NCBI GenBank assembly: GCA_017550685.1
Contig: JAFZOJ010000020.1
Span: 1 to 51,211, forward strand
Reading direction: 5' to 3'
Origin: Treponema sp.
Lineage (GTDB): Bacteria; Spirochaetota; Spirochaetia; Treponematales; Treponemataceae
DNA length: 51,211 nucleotides
The first letter of the stretch is position 1; each line of letters begins with the position of its first letter. The translations under genes were made by a program, and so were the position numbers. This document shows positions 1 to 9,200 of the stretch, piece after piece. The notes under the pieces are model-generated. The model did no database searches and was not told where the DNA came from. It saw only the letters and a list, made by a program, of their open reading frames with translations.

Positions 1-1
1 A

Positions 2-472
2 AAAGACGGCTGTAATATTCGGCTGGTGAAAAAGAATTTTGAAAAGACAGTTGTTCATACTCCAGAAGAATATGATTTTCCGGACGGCTTGTATCAGGAT
101 CATTGGGAAAAGGCAGAAGCTTATGGCGTAGTAGGCGATAATGGCAAAATGCTTGCCTGCATAGAAGTATGCCCGGAAGAATGGTCTAACAGATTGATGG
201 TTACTGAACTCTGGGTTTCAGAAGAACTTCGTGGTCAGGGGCTTGGAAAACGTCTTATGGACAAAGCAAAAGAAGTTGCTGTGGCACAAGGCCGCCGTGC
301 AATCATTCTGGAAACTCAATCGTGCAACACAAACGCGATTGGCTTTTATCTTCATCAAGGCTTTGAGTTAATCGGTTTTGATACCTGCTGCTATACAAAC
401 GCTGATATCGACCGCAAGGAAGTTCGAATCAACCTGGGCTTCTTTTTTCACAGAAATGGGACCAGAAAGTAG
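2..472 (+). CDS. GNAT family N-acetyltransferase (5' truncated by window edge)
   Basis: A GNAT-fold acetyltransferase, which would move an acetyl group from acetyl-CoA to an unidentified amine. The acetyl-CoA-binding loop reads R-G-Q-G-L-G at bases 230-247, followed by the usual helix; a later I-G-F-Y-L-H-Q-G-F block is typical of the GNAT C-terminal half. The frame is open to the left edge (codons for DGCNIRLV precede the GTG at 26), so the true start is probably outside the window. The 3' end is suspicious. After a run of six T (443-448) the annotated frame reads a basic tail ending at 472. The neighbouring frame reads a plausible tail ending at a TGA (520-522) that overlaps the ATG of the next gene as ATGA. 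One extra T would join them. Substrate unknown. Confidence 0.8.
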   Translation, partial: KDGCNIRLVKKNFEKTVVHTPEEYDFPDGLYQDHWEKAEAYGVVGDNGKMLACIEVCPEEWSNRLMVTELWVSEELRGQGLGKRLMDKAKEVAVAQGRRAIILETQSCNTNAIGFYLHQGFELIGFDTCCYTNADIDRKEVRINLGFFFHRNGTRK

Positions 473-518
473 ACTACGAAAAAAGCGGAAGAGTTGTTCA
501 GTCAGGACTAAATCAGAA

Positions 519-1160
519 ATGACACTTGAAGAAAGAAATCAAAAGGTACGCACGTTTTTTAATGGCAAAATTGATACTTACGATGATGTGCACAGTGAAT
601 ATATGAAAACAAAAGTATTGCTGGCAGAAAATCTGGACAAGGGTGCAAAAAAGATTCTTGATTTGGGCGGCGGAACAGGGCTTGAATTAATTCATCTGTT
701 TGAGCTTTTCCCAGAGGCGCGGGTCACTGTAATTGACATAACAGAAAATATGCTTGAAAAGTTGAAGACGCGCGATTTTGCCGGTCACGTTACAACAATC
801 TGCGGCGACTTTTTTGAAGTTCCATTTGGCGCGGATTTTGATGCAGTTATTACAACATCAGCGTTCCATCATTTTAAGAAAGATGAAAAAATCCGATTGC
901 TCAAAAAAATTATGGATTGTCTTAAAACTGGCGGTCAGTTTATAAATTGTGATTTGATTGCGCTGACTCCCGAAGAAGAGGCCGAACAGCTTGTGGAATT
1001 GGAAAACAATACCGATGACACAAAACATATAGATATTCCGCTAACAATTGAAAATGAAATAGACGCACTTGAAAAAGCTGGATTTACGCAGATTACTTCG
1101 AGCAATGGCGGTAAGGAAAACTACGGGTTGTTTGTTGCGAGAAATATCGGCAAATTATAA
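519..1160 (+). CDS. class I SAM-dependent methyltransferase
   Basis: A 213-residue Rossmann-fold methyltransferase. Motif I (ILDLGGGTG, residues 46-54) binds SAM, an acidic residue (Asp73 in TVIDIT) ends strand 2, and a GDFF motif lies at 96-99; the TTSAFHHF block is like that of ubiE-type small-molecule methyltransferases. I chose ATG 519 because the conserved N-terminal helix begins there and because a TGA in another frame of the preceding gene overlaps it as ATGA. The frame is open upstream to 378, but that stretch is low-quality Arg/Lys/Ser-rich sequence. The gene is probably co-transcribed with the acetyltransferase. Substrate cannot be told. Confidence 0.8.
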   Translation: MTLEERNQKVRTFFNGKIDTYDDVHSEYMKTKVLLAENLDKGAKKILDLGGGTGLELIHLFELFPEARVTVIDITENMLEKLKTRDFAGHVTTICGDFFEVPFGADFDAVITTSAFHHFKKDEKIRLLKKIMDCLKTGGQFINCDLIALTPEEEAEQLVELENNTDDTKHIDIPLTIENEIDALEKAGFTQITSSNGGKENYGLFVARNIGKL

Positions 1161-1208
1161 AGAAGAAATAACTTCAAAAAAGATATTTATATTTTGCCGA
1201 TAATGTGC

Positions 1209-1214
1209 TATAAT
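1209..1214 (+). promoter_or_regulatory. -10 element directly upstream of the fic gene
   Basis: A perfect TATAAT ends 7 bases before the Fic ATG and no Shine-Dalgarno sequence lies between. With usual -10-to-start spacing the transcript would begin at or within a base or two of the ATG, giving a leaderless mRNA. No good -35 was found. Confidence 0.5.
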
Positions 1215-1221
1215 TTTACCG

Positions 1222-2124
1222 ATGAGTAAGGTCAAATATTTATCTGTAGAGGAAGCTGCTCAAAACTGGCAAATTAGTGAACGCAGTGCTAGAAACTATT
1301 GTGCACAGGGTAGGGTAGAAGGTGCTCTTTTAGAAGGTAAAACATGGAAGATTCCGTCTACAGCAAAAAAGCCTGAACGTAAGCCTCGTCATTCTACTGT
1401 AAAACAAACATTATTAGCTTGCCTCAGACGTGAAAAAGATTCCTCCCTCAAAGGAGGAATCTATCATAAAATCCAAGTTGACCTTACCTATAACTCCAAT
1501 CATATTGAGGGATCAAAGCTCACTCATGATCAGACCCGCTATATATTTGAAACAAAAACTCTTGGTGTTACGAACAAGGCAGTTAAGGTTGATGATATTG
1601 TTGAAACTGTAAATCACTTTCGCTGTATTGATCTTATCATTGAAGGTGCACATACAAAACTTTCAGAAAGCTTCATAAAGCAGCTGCATTTTATTTTGAA
1701 GTCTGGAACAACTGACAGCCAAAAATCCTGGTTCAGAGTAGGAGAGTATAAGCAACTCGAAAACGAAGTAGGGGGAAGTGAAACTACAAAACCTGCAGAA
1801 GTTGCCGGAGCAATTAAAGCACTCCTTAAAGCATACAATTCAAAATCAAAAATCACATTTGATGATATCCTGGATTTCCACGTACGTTTTGAATCCATTC
1901 ACCCATTCCAGGATGGTAATGGTCGTGTAGGCCGTCTGATTATGTTTAAGGAATGCCTCAAGCATAATATTGTTCCATTCATAATTACAGAAGAGCTTAA
2001 GATGTACTATTACCGCGGAATTAAGAACTGGAAAGATGAACACGGCTTTCTGCGTGATACCTGTCTTACAAGCCAAGATGCGATGAAAGCTACGCTGGAT
2101 TATTTTGGAATAAAGTATGAGTAA
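1222..2124 (+). CDS. Fic family protein with N-terminal helix-turn-helix
   Basis: Fic proteins transfer AMP (or another nucleotide moiety) onto hydroxyl side chains of target proteins. The catalytic motif is complete: H-P-F-Q-D-G-N-G-R at residues 227-235 with the catalytic His227. A class II-type inhibitory motif (S/T)xxxE(G/N) reads S-N-H-I-E-G at 92-97, so the enzyme is probably self-inhibited by its own glutamate (Glu96). Residues 1-50 resemble an excisionase/MerR-type winged helix (YLSVEEAAQNW...SARNYCAQGRV), suggesting DNA binding and autoregulation. No separate antitoxin gene is adjacent, which fits an internally inhibited Fic. Length (300 residues) is normal for the class. Target unknown. 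Confidence 0.9.
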   Translation: MSKVKYLSVEEAAQNWQISERSARNYCAQGRVEGALLEGKTWKIPSTAKKPERKPRHSTVKQTLLACLRREKDSSLKGGIYHKIQVDLTYNSNHIEGSKLTHDQTRYIFETKTLGVTNKAVKVDDIVETVNHFRCIDLIIEGAHTKLSESFIKQLHFILKSGTTDSQKSWFRVGEYKQLENEVGGSETTKPAEVAGAIKALLKAYNSKSKITFDDILDFHVRFESIHPFQDGNGRVGRLIMFKECLKHNIVPFIITEELKMYYYRGIKNWKDEHGFLRDTCLTSQDAMKATLDYFGIKYE

Positions 2125-2143
2125 AGAAGAACCTATTGTAGAT

Positions 2144-3028
2144 TTACAAATTAATATTCAACACAACAACCGCAGAAAGAACAAGAATAATTCCCAGCGC
2201 AGAAAGCACGGTTAGCATTTCGGAAAAACACAGGATTCCAATTATTGTTGCGACTACTGGTTCAAGGGTGGCGATGATTCCGGCTTTGCTGGCTTCTACT
2301 GTGCGAAGACCGAGGGTGTAGGTCAAAAAAGGAATTACGGCTGTTATAAGAGCGGTGAGGATGCAAAAGCCTATAAGCAGCGGAAGATTTGGCGCCTGGG
2401 CAAAGTGAGAAATCATATCTCCGGGCTTGCAGATAAACCAGGAACCAAGGCCTGCAAATAAAAATGTATAAGTTGTAACTGTGTAAGGAGAATATCGGCG
2501 CAGGGCAATTGTTCCAAGGATGCTGTAAAGTCCGTAGCCAAAGCCTGAACCAAGTCCAATCAGTAAGCCGAACAAAGTGATTCCGTTGCCGGAGATTCCT
2601 GAAACAAGGACGCAGCCGGAAAAAGCAAGAAGCAGGGCAATGAGTTTCCGGGCGTTCAGTTTTTCATGGAAGAAAAGGGCCGACATGAGCATGATCCAGA
2701 TTGGCGAAGTGTACAAAAGAATTGCAGCTGTAGAAAGCGGCATAATTGTAATTGCAGAAAAATAGCAGATTGTGAAAAACAAAATACTTCCAAACCCAAG
2801 TCCAAGAAAAAGCGGAAGGTCGCGCAGGGCAAGCTTAAAACCTGAACGGTCAACAATAAGCTGCACCAGACAAAAAAGCAGAGCCGCAAGTGTGAGTCTT
2901 ATAGAAACTATCTGAATTGCACTAAAGCCATAGCTTTCGAGTTTTCTTACAAAGATTCCCATGCTGCCCCAAAAGCATGCTGCGATGATGATAAGAAGTG
3001 GGCCTAGATTTGTCTTTTGTTTTTCCAT
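2144..3028 (-). CDS. EamA/DMT family transporter
   Basis: A 294-residue integral inner-membrane protein made of two EamA-type halves with about ten hydrophobic helices, typical of the drug/metabolite transporter superfamily; members export amino acids or other metabolites. Recognisable signs are the N-terminal ACFWGSMGIFVRKL segment and the second-half motif EPVVATIIGILCFSE. The start ATG (3026-3028) is followed by MEKQKTNLG and then the first helix. It is convergent with fic and 19 bases from its end. Substrate cannot be inferred. Confidence 0.85.
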   Translation of the reverse strand: MEKQKTNLGPLLIIIAACFWGSMGIFVRKLESYGFSAIQIVSIRLTLAALLFCLVQLIVDRSGFKLALRDLPLFLGLGFGSILFFTICYFSAITIMPLSTAAILLYTSPIWIMLMSALFFHEKLNARKLIALLLAFSGCVLVSGISGNGITLFGLLIGLGSGFGYGLYSILGTIALRRYSPYTVTTYTFLFAGLGSWFICKPGDMISHFAQAPNLPLLIGFCILTALITAVIPFLTYTLGLRTVEASKAGIIATLEPVVATIIGILCFSEMLTVLSALGIILVLSAVVVLNINL

Positions 3029-3243
3029 TTTTTTATAATAATAAATGATTGGCTGTTATAGAATAGGATATATGATTTTTTATTTATAATTTTTGAAAAT
3101 GTGCTATAACGATTCTTTTAGGGAATAACAATGACAACATCCTGAGACTGCCGAAATCTAAGCAATAACTAATCTATAAAAAAAATGGTAAATTCTCGAA
3201 TTCGATGGTATAATTATATATTATTATTTCCGGGAGTAAGAAT
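3029..3243. promoter_or_regulatory. divergent promoter region upstream of giant lipoprotein
   Basis: This A+T-rich 215-base gap separates two divergent genes. On the plus strand TATAAT at 3209-3214 lies 29 bases before the lipoprotein ATG and is followed by a GGGAG Shine-Dalgarno at about 3232-3236. On the minus strand TATTAT/TATAAA-like sequences at 3031-3045 precede the EamA gene. No credible gene is present. Confidence 0.45.
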
Positions 3244-6200
3244 ATGAAAAAATCTCCTTTTTACACGATTATTAGCATATTTGGTTCATTCTTTCTTTGT
3301 ATAGTACTTCTTGGTTGTGAAAACTTTCTAAAAGGAAACAATATACGAAATGATATAAACGAAGCTATCGAAATTGCAAATTCAAATCCTATTACTTATT
3401 ATATACAGACTGAACCAGGTGCAGGTGTTTTGAGTGATGGGCAGATTCGACTAAAGAAGAAAGAAACCTTTAATATATTGTTTACCCCATCTAATGAATG
3501 GCGATTTTTACAATGGGAAGTAATTGACAGGAATACAAAAGAAATTGTAACTGATTCGATTATACTGGAAGATCCGACAAAACTTGAAGTTCGAGGTACT
3601 GTAGTAAAACCAAGAGAAAACTTATGTATTTATGCAAAATGCATTATGCTTCCTTGTGTTTTAAAATATTATCCAAAGACAGATACCCCTCAGCTTGCTA
3701 ATACTACAATTGTAATTACATTTAATATGCCTATGGAAGCAGAAAATACGCTAAAGTCTTCTTCTGTTTTCAACTATGATAATATATTAATTACTTATAA
3801 TAATAATCATATAGAAAAACTTTTTGAAGCACCGTATTTTGATTCCACAAAAAAGGTTTTATACATTCAGCCAAAACCTCATGACTTAAAAGCTTTTATT
3901 GAACCTAGTGAATCAAAAAAGATAAATATTTCATTAAGTGAAAATATTTTTGTTAATAACGGTGATGCAAATGTATATCTTACACAGAATGAAAACTGTT
4001 CGTTTGATGTTTTTTATAAGGCAATGCTTGATGAAGTGGACCCTGTTATAGATGATTTTTTTGTGACACGTAATGCAGATGATACAAAAGAAAAGGCATT
4101 GACGACAACTACATGGACATTTCAGCATGATGACATTATGCAAAACAGAGTAAGGGAGAAAGTTTATATACATGCTAAATGTCATGATGATGATGCCGGA
4201 ATAAAGAAAATTGTTGTAACAGAACAACGTAAATATACTTCTGATGCTGAAGCTATATTAGATTCTGTTTATACCCAAGAATATTCACTGGAAAAGGAAA
4301 ATGCCATTATTCATGAAGAAAATGGTTATGTGGATTTTTTAATTGAACATTGGTTATCTTCATCGTCGGGAAAGGTTTTAGTAGATGTAAGTGTTTATGA
4401 CAGGTGTAATAATTCTACAAACAAGTATAATAATGTTATAAGTCCGTATAATACTTCTACAAAGAGCTCACTTTCTTTGATTCTTACCTCTGACGAAACT
4501 ATCTGTGATACTTTTGCTGTATATAATGTCAAAGATTTATATAAAGACCAGACTACTGAATTAAATGATGATATCCTTGAAGCTAACTTTGATAATCCTA
4601 AAACTTTACGAATCTATGGTCAAAAGTCCGGTAATAGTAAAGATTATCATGAATTATACGAAAAGATTTATTATCGTGGGGCTTCAATCGGATATGCAAA
4701 TTTTAACGAAAATGAGTATGACGAAAAATATAATATAACCTGTAAATATTTGGATAAAAACGGAGAGCCTAAGAACGGAACCTTTAAATATAATAAAACA
4801 GACCACGAATGGAGTTATACTCTGGAGAATGTAGATTCAATTAGTGGTATGAAAGTTACTGTAGTTGTAAAAGATGATATTGGAAACAGCTTGAGCAAGG
4901 ATTTAGCTTTTCCTTATACTCCGGTTCCTAAGTTAATAACTGACGGTACTCAAACCCGTGATTTCTTTTTTGTAAGAAGCGATGTTATTTATTCTTATAA
5001 TCAATCTATTGCAACTTATCGTCCGCTTACTTCTGTGATGAAAAAAATTTCGATAAATGTTAATGATAACTCAAGAAAATTCTGTGCAAGAAATGGTTTT
5101 CTTTGTGGAGAAATAACTGACCCTATTAATTATGCAACTTTTGATAATACTCCAGCTTCTGTTCCTGATGTGACAGTTACCGGTGTAGAAACTTGGCCAT
5201 ATTCAGGAAAAAATCTATACAATGACGAGATTGCATATACAAAAGTTAAAGTTTCAATTGATGGTAATTCATGGGATACATATGATGCAATTTATTATGA
5301 AACACCTGATAAAAAGTTTCATTTATTAGAAAAGCCACAGACAGAATTTTCTTTTTTGCTTCCAACCAAAGAGTGTTTTTCTTCGGATAAAACTGGTAAG
5401 GTTTTTGCAATAAAGGATCATAGACAGACTGCAGATTCTACATTTACAATACAAAAGCTTACAAGTCCTGAAGATGATAATTGTCCTCCTGAAATAGAAT
5501 GGACAAAACAAGATTATTATTCATGCAAACTTAATGTTACGGATTCTGGTGATTCTACTGCTAAAGTAGCATCGGTCATGTTATTAACTAAAGATGGAAA
5601 TTTTATAAATCTTTCCAGAATAGAAAATAATACAACTTATTATACTGATATAATTGTTCCAAACTGGATTCTTGAAGAAGAGTATATTAAGCGGAGTGAT
5701 AAAAATGTGGTTTATTTGAAGGCTACCGATACAAATAATAATAGTATAACATTGATCAAACCTGTCGCAAAAAGACTGGAAAAACAAAATAGCGATTATA
5801 CGTTGAATAAAGTTAGCGACAAGTGGTATGCAAATAATACAGGTACAGAATTTCTTACATTTAGAAGATCATATTTATATAAGTATAATTGGGATACTGC
5901 ATCTGGCATGTGGGGTGAACCAGTAAGATATGGTACGAGCCAAATTTCCAATGATACACAAGTTGGTCCTCTTGAGGATATGCCTGCAAATGGGTTTGTA
6001 AAAACAATTCATGCAAGAAAGCAGGATGGAGATAAAGATGGACAATTTGAGAGTGTGGTTGATTATCCTAAATACTTTTATACAGGTGATGTAACAAGTT
6101 TAGAAGATAATAAATTCTTCATGCCGAATGATTCGGAATCTGTATTTATTGGTTCTGATGTTCCGGTCTTTATTTATACTATCGCCACAAAAAAATCTTA

Positions 6201-6411
6201 TTCAGAATGTTCTTCCTGGAGTATTAATGACTGGGAGTGGTGCCATCTGGAATTAAATGAAAAGGTGTTTGATTTTTCTGAAACTAATCAATCCATGAAA
6301 AAGTATACTATTCCTGTAGCAGAAATAAAAAAGCAAGACTGCCAATGTTATGTTGTTATAGCTCACTTTGCTGACGGTACGTCAAAAATGAGCCAGATAT
6401 GGTCATTCTAA
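3244..6411 (+). CDS. giant 'NFLKG' surface lipoprotein with InlB-like and Ig-like repeats
   Basis: A 1055-residue lipoprotein. Residues 1-25 are a signal peptide ending in a lipobox (IVLLG|C26), followed by ENFLKGNNIR. The same Cys-(D/E)-NFLKG N-terminus occurs in the gene ending at 46772, so the two are paralogues. Residues 53-135 resemble a divergent InlB B-repeat (hydrophobic strands, '...RFLQWEV'). Residues about 140-170 (PKTDTPQLANTTIVITFNMPM) resemble a bacterial Ig-like Big_5/SbsA domain. The remainder is beta-rich, without a catalytic motif I recognise. It is probably anchored to the outer or inner membrane and may be a surface or adhesin-like protein. Codon use is markedly more A+T-rich than in flanking housekeeping genes. 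It is transcribed alone and ends at a bidirectional terminator. Confidence 0.75.
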   Translation: MKKSPFYTIISIFGSFFLCIVLLGCENFLKGNNIRNDINEAIEIANSNPITYYIQTEPGAGVLSDGQIRLKKKETFNILFTPSNEWRFLQWEVIDRNTKEIVTDSIILEDPTKLEVRGTVVKPRENLCIYAKCIMLPCVLKYYPKTDTPQLANTTIVITFNMPMEAENTLKSSSVFNYDNILITYNNNHIEKLFEAPYFDSTKKVLYIQPKPHDLKAFIEPSESKKINISLSENIFVNNGDANVYLTQNENCSFDVFYKAMLDEVDPVIDDFFVTRNADDTKEKALTTTTWTFQHDDIMQNRVREKVYIHAKCHDDDAGIKKIVVTEQRKYTSDAEAILDSVYTQEYSLEKENAIIHEENGYVDFLIEHWLSSSSGKVLVDVSVYDRCNNSTNKYNNVISPYNTSTKSSLSLILTSDETICDTFAVYNVKDLYKDQTTELNDDILEANFDNPKTLRIYGQKSGNSKDYHELYEKIYYRGASIGYANFNENEYDEKYNITCKYLDKNGEPKNGTFKYNKTDHEWSYTLENVDSISGMKVTVVVKDDIGNSLSKDLAFPYTPVPKLITDGTQTRDFFFVRSDVIYSYNQSIATYRPLTSVMKKISINVNDNSRKFCARNGFLCGEITDPINYATFDNTPASVPDVTVTGVETWPYSGKNLYNDEIAYTKVKVSIDGNSWDTYDAIYYETPDKKFHLLEKPQTEFSFLLPTKECFSSDKTGKVFAIKDHRQTADSTFTIQKLTSPEDDNCPPEIEWTKQDYYSCKLNVTDSGDSTAKVASVMLLTKDGNFINLSRIENNTTYYTDIIVPNWILEEEYIKRSDKNVVYLKATDTNNNSITLIKPVAKRLEKQNSDYTLNKVSDKWYANNTGTEFLTFRRSYLYKYNWDTASGMWGEPVRYGTSQISNDTQVGPLEDMPANGFVKTIHARKQDGDKDGQFESVVDYPKYFYTGDVTSLEDNKFFMPNDSESVFIGSDVPVFIYTIATKKSYSECSSWSINDWEWCHLELNEKVFDFSETNQSMKKYTIPVAEIKKQDCQCYVVIAHFADGTSKMSQIWSF

Positions 6412-6421
6412 AGACAAAAAA

Positions 6422-6460
6422 AATACGGTGGTCGAGATTATCGAAACCACCGTATTTTTT
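6422..6460. terminator. bidirectional terminator built from a VELVET-type repeat
   Basis: AAATACGGTGGT and ACCACCGTATTT form a 12-base perfect stem flanked by A-runs on one side and T-runs on the other, between the convergent lipoprotein gene (ends 6411) and putP (ends 6521). The loop and inner stem (GGTCGAGATTATCGAAACC) match the repeat found at 15036-15062 and 35697-35718. Confidence 0.75.
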
Positions 6461-6466
6461 TATTTG

Positions 6467-6514
6467 TGGCCCTTTGCTTCGGCAGGCTCAGCACAGGCTG
6501 GCTCAGGGACCACA
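6467..6514. repeat. degenerate R1-family repeat
   Basis: Sequence related to the dispersed R1 repeat: GGCCC...TTCGGCAGGCTCAG followed by GGCTCAGGGACCACA. It lies in the short gap between the terminator and the end of putP. Confidence 0.55.
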
Positions 6515-6520
6515 TATTTT

Positions 6521-8083
6521 TTAATCTTCCAGATTCTTGTATTCTTCGTACTTGGCTGCTGTTTCTTCGTCTACTTTTGTGAAGAGAGAAACTGCTACAG
6601 TTACTACGAGACATACGATGAAGGCCGGGAGGATTTCGTATATGTCGAAGATTCCGCCGTGGAGATAGTGCCATACAACATCGGTGATACCGCCACAGAT
6701 AAGACCTGCGATTGCACCAGGAGCTGTTGTGCGTTTCCAGTAGAGGGCCAGAATGATAAGAGGTCCGAAGGTTCCGCCAAAGCCTGACCATGCAAATGAT
6801 ACAAGGCCAAAGATTGAGCTGTCTGGATTAAGGGCAAGCAAGAGTCCCAAAACTGCAATTACAAATACACAGATACGGCTTACCAGGAGTACCTTTTTGT
6901 CGTCTGCATCTTTTTTGATGAGGCCCTTGTAGATATCCTGTCCGATGGCAGAGCTGGCAGAAAGGAGCTGTGAGTCTGCTGTAGACATAGAAGCTGCAAG
7001 AATACCACAAAGGAAGAGGCCTGCAATAAAGGCCGGGAACATCTTGAGCATTGTTTCACTGAATACTGCTTCCTGAGTTCCTGTTCCAAGTACCTTGAGG
7101 CCTGCTGTTGTTACTTCTGATGGATCTGCACCAAGAATGATCCCCTTGTTCAAAAGGTAAGCTGTACCAAGGGCACCAATTAAAACTGCACCAATGTAAG
7201 AAATAATCATCCAAACAATACCTACGCGGCGGGCTGTTTTGATTTCCTTGTTTGAACGGCAGCCCATAAAGCGGATGATAATGTGAGGCATTCCAAAGTA
7301 ACCGAGACACCATGCAAAGGCCGAAACTGCAGACATTGCACTGAAGCTCTGGTTGCCGGTGAATGATTTGAGCATTGCGGCACCAAATTCTCCGTTGAGT
7401 GCGCGCTGTGTAAAGCTCTGTACCTGAGCTGTTGCGTTACCAAAGCCTCCGAGAGATGCAACAATTACGATTCCTGAAATTACAAAGGCTACGAAAATGA
7501 GTGAGCCCTGGATAAAGTCTGTTGTACAAACGGCACGGTAACCACCAAGAATTGTGTATGAAAGAATGATTACGAATCCGATCAAAAGACCTGTGTTCCA
7601 GTTAAGGCCGAATACTGAGCGGAAAAGCTTAGCACAGGCAACGAATCCGGAAGCGGTGTAGATTGTAAAGAATACTACAATAAAGAAAACCGATACGATT
7701 GAAAGAATGTGTGTCTTATCGTTAAAGCGGTTTGTAAGGAATTCCGGAATTGTGATGGAATCTTTATATACTACAGAACACTTGCGCAAAGGCTTAGCAA
7801 TAAAAAGCCATGCAAGATATGTACCAACTATAAGACCAATGGCAGTCCAGAAGGTTTCTTTAAAGCCGCCAAGGTAGCACAGTCCTGGAAGTCCCATTAA
7901 AACCCAGGCAGAAGAGTCTGATGCTTCGGCACTAAGGGCAGTTACCCAAGGTCCAACCTTTCTTCCTCCAAGGAAAAAGTCCGAAGCTGAATTGTTGCTT
8001 TTTGCACTGCGGATACCTACAAAAACCATAAGGCCAAGGTAAAGTACAAAAGCAATAATCATAGCGATCATTTGTGAAGTCAT
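6521..8083 (-). CDS. putP: sodium:solute symporter, PutP (sodium/proline) type
   Basis: A 520-residue inner-membrane symporter of the SSS family, expected to couple Na+ entry to uptake of proline or a related solute. It has about 12-13 hydrophobic helices. The N-terminal signature SDFFLGGRKVGPWVTALSAEASDSSAWVLMG is split here by position: residues about 34-50 carry the FFLGGR motif and 51-65 the Na+-site SAEASD. Later comes GGYRAVCTTDFIQG. A GAGG Shine-Dalgarno lies 7 bases before the ATG at 8083. It is divergent from dapA and convergent with the lipoprotein gene. The substrate call (proline rather than pantothenate or sugar) rests on overall similarity only. Confidence 0.85.
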   Translation of the reverse strand: MTSQMIAMIIAFVLYLGLMVFVGIRSAKSNNSASDFFLGGRKVGPWVTALSAEASDSSAWVLMGLPGLCYLGGFKETFWTAIGLIVGTYLAWLFIAKPLRKCSVVYKDSITIPEFLTNRFNDKTHILSIVSVFFIVVFFTIYTASGFVACAKLFRSVFGLNWNTGLLIGFVIILSYTILGGYRAVCTTDFIQGSLIFVAFVISGIVIVASLGGFGNATAQVQSFTQRALNGEFGAAMLKSFTGNQSFSAMSAVSAFAWCLGYFGMPHIIIRFMGCRSNKEIKTARRVGIVWMIISYIGAVLIGALGTAYLLNKGIILGADPSEVTTAGLKVLGTGTQEAVFSETMLKMFPAFIAGLFLCGILAASMSTADSQLLSASSAIGQDIYKGLIKKDADDKKVLLVSRICVFVIAVLGLLLALNPDSSIFGLVSFAWSGFGGTFGPLIILALYWKRTTAPGAIAGLICGGITDVVWHYLHGGIFDIYEILPAFIVCLVVTVAVSLFTKVDEETAAKYEEYKNLED

Positions 8084-8285
8084 TTTTTTACCTCATATTA
8101 ATTTTGTTTTCTATTATTATAAACTGAATTCTTGTTATTGTTAATAGTAATATTTTAATACGCCCGTCATTGCGAGCCACCGGGGTTGTAATATCATTAT
8201 TGAATTTATATGTAAAAAACTATAAAATATTTCCCAAAATATTTGAAAGTCCGCGCAGAAATGGGGCTTTCACAGGAGGAAAATC
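8084..8285. promoter_or_regulatory. divergent putP/dapA control region
   Basis: A 202-base gap. It holds A+T-rich promoter-like sequence for both genes and a remnant of the R3 repeat (GTCATTGCGAGCCACCGGGG, 8166-8185). An 8-pair hairpin (GAAAGTCC 8247-8254 with GGGCTTTC, about 8266-8273) sits just before the strong AGGAGG Shine-Dalgarno (about 8274-8280) of dapA. The hairpin could modulate dapA translation; it is far too small for a lysine riboswitch. Confidence 0.4.
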
Positions 8286-9200
8286 ATGACAAAATTTCGT
8301 GGTGCTTTTACAGCTTTAATCACACCGATGAATTCGGATGGATCTGTAGACTTTGAGGGCTTCCGCAAAAATGTCAAACATCAGCTCGAACAGGGCATCG
8401 ATGGTCTTGTTCCTCTTGGAACCACTGCTGAAACTCCGACTCTGGATGAAAGGCCTGGTGAAGAAGAAGACAAGATTATTTCGATTGTTATGGAAGAGGT
8501 TCGTGCTTTCGAAAAATCTACAGGCAAAAAAATCCCAATCATTCTTGGAGCCGGTTCTAACAATACAAAAGATGCTGTTCATTATGTTGAACGTGCCAAG
8601 GCTGCCGGTGCAGATGCTGCTCTTGTTGTTACACCTTACTACAACAAGCCTTCAAAGGAAGGTATCTACCAGCATTTTGCAGCTGTATCAAAGGTTGGAA
8701 TTCCAATCATTGTTTACAACATTGCAGGCCGTACAGGTTTGAACATTCCTACAGACCTGCTTGCACGCATTGCAGAACTTCCAAATATTGCCGGTGTTAA
8801 AGAGGCAAGTGGTTCTGTAAGCCAGATGATGGAAGTAATTGGACAGATTAAGAATAAAAAGCCAGACTTTGCCGTAATGAGCGGTGATGATGGTCTTACA
8901 CTTCCTTTGATTGCAGCCGGAGGGGATGGAATTATTTCTGTTGCTTCCAACATGATTCCTGCTTTGATGCATGAACTGGCAGCTGCCGCATTGGACGGAG
9001 ACTTTAAGAAGGCACGCGAGATTCACTACAGACTCAGCCCCTTCTTCAAGGCCGAGTTCTGCGACGGAAACCCTTCATCAATCAAGTATGCAATGAATGT
9101 TAAGGGAATGCCAGCCGGTGCCTTGAGATTGCCTCTGGTAGAAGTCAATGATGAAGCTAAAAAGATTATTGAGAAAGCAATAAAGGATTGTGGTTTGTAG
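8286..9200 (+). CDS. dapA: 4-hydroxy-tetrahydrodipicolinate synthase
   Basis: DapA condenses pyruvate with aspartate semialdehyde in the first committed step to diaminopimelate and lysine. The 304-residue protein is a TIM barrel. The Schiff-base lysine is Lys172 (GVKEASG), the catalytic tyrosine is Tyr144 (IVYN), and the TT pair (Thr46-Thr47) and GRTG arginine (Arg149) are in place. The usual GTTGE reads GTTAE here. A strong AGGAGG lies 6 bases before ATG 8286. asd, which makes its substrate, follows after 79 bases, so the pair forms a small lysine/peptidoglycan-precursor operon. Confidence 0.93.
   Translation: MTKFRGAFTALITPMNSDGSVDFEGFRKNVKHQLEQGIDGLVPLGTTAETPTLDERPGEEEDKIISIVMEEVRAFEKSTGKKIPIILGAGSNNTKDAVHYVERAKAAGADAALVVTPYYNKPSKEGIYQHFAAVSKVGIPIIVYNIAGRTGLNIPTDLLARIAELPNIAGVKEASGSVSQMMEVIGQIKNKKPDFAVMSGDDGLTLPLIAAGGDGIISVASNMIPALMHELAAAALDGDFKKAREIHYRLSPFFKAEFCDGNPSSIKYAMNVKGMPAGALRLPLVEVNDEAKKIIEKAIKDCGL

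Noticed and set aside
8240..8285. Lysine riboswitch before dapA
   Set aside because: Only one small hairpin is present; the leader is far too short for the lysine aptamer.
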